The position numbers and the translations under genes were made by a program. A DNA stretch of 64,000 bases from an uncultured Candidatus Saccharibacteria bacterium. Lineage in GTDB: Bacteria > Patescibacteriota > Saccharimonadia > Saccharimonadales > Saccharimonadaceae. Shown here piece by piece: positions 62,013 to 64,000 of this stretch. The stretch covers positions 124,001-188,000 of the forward strand of contig CALHKG010000013.1 of NCBI GenBank assembly GCA_938033875.1. Direction: 5' to 3'. Position 1 is the first letter of the stretch. Each line of letters begins with the position of its first letter. Under the pieces are notes generated by a model. It did not search any database and had not been told where the DNA came from. It saw only the letters and a list, made by a program, of their open reading frames with translations.

Positions 62013-62750
62013 ATGGAATGTAATAATACGGGTGTTCTAGTTGCGCAGGCTGATAAGATTGACAACCTTGATTCCAGACCGATCGCCATCAGGGCTACGA
62101 ATGTAATCAAGAAGTATAAAGTTGGCAAGCAAATAATTAGAGCTATCGATGATGTTTCAGTAGACATTCACGAAGGTGAATTTGTGGCTCTTGTTGGTCC
62201 AAGCGGCAGTGGTAAAAGCACTTTACTGCATTTACTTGGTGGACTAGATAAGCCTACGTCTGGTGAGATTGTTGTAGGAGGGAAAAACGTTTCCAGTATG
62301 AATGACCGTCAACTATCTAAGTTTCGCAACCAGACAATTGGATTTGTTTTTCAATCGTTTTATCTGCAGCCTTTTTTAACGTTGCGCCGTAATATTGAAG
62401 TCGCTTCAATGCCTCAGCGTATGGGGCGGGCGGAGCGCAAGCTACGTATTGAATCATTAGCTCGACAAGTTGGCCTGTATGATCGACTAAGCCACCACCC
62501 TCACGAACTTTCCGGCGGACAGATTCAGCGCGCTGCTATTGCTAGAGCCTTACTCAATAGGCCGGCTATTATCCTGGCAGATGAACCAACTGGCAATCTG
62601 GATTCTGCCAATAGTCGCGATATTATTAGTTTATTCCAGCAAATTCGAGAGCAATATCATGCAACGATTATTATTGCTACGCACGATAATGAAATTGCCG
62701 CCCAGGCTGATCGTGTCATTGCCCTAAAAGATGGGAGATTGTGTGATTAG
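62013..62750 (+). CDS. ABC transporter ATPase, MacB/LolD type
   Basis: The 245-residue ATPase has ATNVIKKYKVGKQIIRAIDDVS, Walker A GPSGSGKST, a Q-loop FVFQSFYLQP, the signature LSGGQIQRAAIARALL, Walker B ILADEPTGNLDS and the switch His in IATHDNEIAAQA. This is the pattern of MacB/LolD/FtsE-like exporters that work with an FtsX-type permease, which is the next gene. TATAAT (61987-61992) lies 20 bases upstream. Its end overlaps the permease start by eight bases. Confidence 0.94.
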   Translation: MECNNTGVLVAQADKIDNLDSRPIAIRATNVIKKYKVGKQIIRAIDDVSVDIHEGEFVALVGPSGSGKSTLLHLLGGLDKPTSGEIVVGGKNVSSMNDRQLSKFRNQTIGFVFQSFYLQPFLTLRRNIEVASMPQRMGRAERKLRIESLARQVGLYDRLSHHPHELSGGQIQRAAIARALLNRPAIILADEPTGNLDSANSRDIISLFQQIREQYHATIIIATHDNEIAAQADRVIALKDGRLCD

Positions 62751-64000
62751 GCTAGCCGATATAGTATTGTTGACTTATACAAAATTACGCGCTCGTAAAA
62801 TACGTACATTTATTACGGTATTGTTGGCGAGTATGTTGTTCGGCGTCCTTATTTCAGCTTCCCTGATTGCCAACGGTCTCTTTCGTGGTATTGATTCGTT
62901 TCGTAAAGAGGGGTTGACTAGTCGTTACATCGTAAGTGTCACTAACGCACCATCAAATGTCGATGGGTTTTATAAGACTATTCGTGACCCTAATCTTATT
63001 GCCGAGGCGAAAAAACGCTATGAGCTACTCGTTTCACAAAAAGCCGCCGAGTCAAAGCGACTTAATCTGGAATATTCCTATATCAATGATCGGCCGCCGT
63101 ATTCACAGTCTGCTGACGGTACTGTGCAGCTATCTATTAATGACCAAAACGGTATTACCGCTCAATTACTAAAAGAGAAATATAGCGCCATGCCGGCTTT
63201 TGACGATGCAAAACTCTCTCGTTTAGCTAAGGGATATGGTGCTATTAAATTTTTTACTGAAGAATTTTATAGTGTCAAAAAAGGCTCAGCACTAGTACCT
63301 CTTATTGACGGCAAAGAGTTGTTCTTTGACACTTCGGATGAAGCGGAGGTGAATGCTAATTATGAAAATCCTCCTGTAAATAGCTCAAGTATTGTTATTG
63401 CACCACCTGAAATTACAGATAATATTATGCTTCCTAACAATGCTGGCTGGAAGCCTGACGGGTCGAGTTTACCTATAATCTTGCCGCAAAATGTTATTGA
63501 GCGCTTACTGAAGCTGGAAAAGTTGCCGGCAAGTGCGAGTGCTGAGGCTAAATTTGAGCGCCTTAAAAATATTCGTGACAATATAACTAACTTGAGTTTT
63601 AAAATGTGTTACCGAAATAGCGCCTCGCTGGAGCTGATACAGCAGACCTTGCAGCAAAATAAAGAGATCGCAGCAAATCAAAATAACAAGGACTATAAAA
63701 AGCCAAGCCTTTTGTATGGACTACCCAATCCTACAACATGTGAAAATACTCCTGTAATAAGCGACAAACGTACGGTAGAGGAGAAGAAGCAGGCGGCAAA
63801 CCAAGAGTTGTTTGATGCAAGATTTGGTAAAGAAACAACTGCCGTAAGCAAATTTATTACTTTTAAAGTGGTTGGTATGTCTCCTGGCGACAGTGAAGTA
63901 CTAAATCCAGAACAGAAACAGCAGCGCGAGAAGGCTCGCACTGCTAACGATATGATTTCTGGGGTATTACGCACGGAAGGTGTTGGGCAGGTTATACCGC
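62743..64000 (+). CDS. FtsX/MacB-type ABC permease (partial at window end)
   Basis: The frame from GTG 62743 is open for at least 419 codons to the window edge. Reading it gives LADIVLLTYTKLRARKIRTF, then a membrane helix (VLLASMLFGVLISASLIANGLF) and a large periplasmic domain of more than 370 residues without further helices, with KFITFKVVGMSPGD near the end. This is the layout of MacB-like permeases: one helix, a large outer domain, then three helices, which are outside the window. GGGAGA upstream serves as ribosome site. It is translationally coupled to the ATPase. Confidence 0.88.
   Translation, partial: MIRLADIVLLTYTKLRARKIRTFITVLLASMLFGVLISASLIANGLFRGIDSFRKEGLTSRYIVSVTNAPSNVDGFYKTIRDPNLIAEAKKRYELLVSQKAAESKRLNLEYSYINDRPPYSQSADGTVQLSINDQNGITAQLLKEKYSAMPAFDDAKLSRLAKGYGAIKFFTEEFYSVKKGSALVPLIDGKELFFDTSDEAEVNANYENPPVNSSSIVIAPPEITDNIMLPNNAGWKPDGSSLPIILPQNVIERLLKLEKLPASASAEAKFERLKNIRDNITNLSFKMCYRNSASLELIQQTLQQNKEIAANQNNKDYKKPSLLYGLPNPTTCENTPVISDKRTVEEKKQAANQELFDARFGKETTAVSKFITFKVVGMSPGDSEVLNPEQKQQREKARTANDMISGVLRTEGVGQVIP

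Noticed and set aside
1..64000. CRISPR arrays, insertion sequences, rRNA genes, riboswitches
   Set aside because: None were seen: no regularly spaced repeats, no transposase-like frames, no rRNA segments, and no known riboswitch patterns in the few intergenic regions, all of which are shorter than about 220 bases.

Overview
The window looks like part of a small, reduced bacterial genome of the Candidatus Saccharibacteria (TM7) type, probably close to the oral Nanosynbacter group. This is inferred from gene content and protein style, not from a marker-gene tree. The pointers are a complete type IV pilus system next to very sparse biosynthesis, lipid II amidation genes (murT/gatD), lamin-tail and RCC1 surface proteins, many tiny membrane proteins, and very tight packing. 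TGA is used as a normal stop (for example tsaE ends in TGA overlapping the GTG start of tsaB), so the Gracilibacteria/Absconditabacteria code is excluded.

Layout. 1-8.2 kb: heat-shock genes grpE, dnaK and dnaJ with three CIRCE operators. These surround a TatA/TatC export locus, a tiny twin-arginine substrate, and two large genes resembling phage tail fibres, one of them frameshifted. 8.2-15.4 kb: a 1043-residue polytopic membrane protein; a broken metallopeptidase gene followed by its usual partners, a RimB-like aspartyl protease and a RimK-like ATP-grasp ligase; a DUF192 protein; and tRNA-Lys(TTT). 15.4-24.1 kb: comEC, yebC, a lamin-tail surface protein, and ruvC-ruvA separated from ruvB by an HD phosphodiesterase-like gene and a HIT gene with its own palindromic operator. 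24.1-33.1 kb: a lone pilin, recA, a 2H phosphoesterase, recX, and a minus-strand type IV pilus operon (pilB-C-M-N-O plus two small genes). 33.1-42.5 kb: tsaE, a short tsaB, rny, a Nudix gene, gpmA, a Nudix-kinase fusion with a 5'-truncated pncB, tRNA-Pro, a GT39-like transferase, and gatD-murT. 42.5-53.6 kb: a membrane-anchored Clp-type AAA+ protein, murB, a minor-pilin operon ending in a pilus protein with seven RCC1 repeats, the major pilin, glyA, and an HTH-MurA fusion. 53.6-64 kb: a glucan phosphorylase, a tRNA cluster, folD, a response regulator, a methyltransferase, a sensor kinase, and an ABC/FtsX-type exporter running off the end.

How it fits together. Export and surface functions dominate: Tat, type IV pili, ComEC, lamin-tail and RCC1 proteins, and tail-fibre-like proteins. 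This suits an epibiont that binds a host cell and takes up DNA. Peptidoglycan genes (murA, murB, murT/gatD) indicate a real cell wall of its own. NAD salvage looks broken here, because pncB has lost its 5' half. Eight tRNA genes are present.

The most striking genome-wide signal is promoter placement. At least fourteen genes have a -10 box exactly six bases upstream of the start codon, which predicts leaderless mRNAs. The other leading candidates for something new are the Tat/tail-fibre locus, the short RRSxDGF motif shared by the TatC tail and an unrelated small protein, the HTH-MurA fusion with a palindrome over its own promoter, and the RCC1 pilus adhesin.
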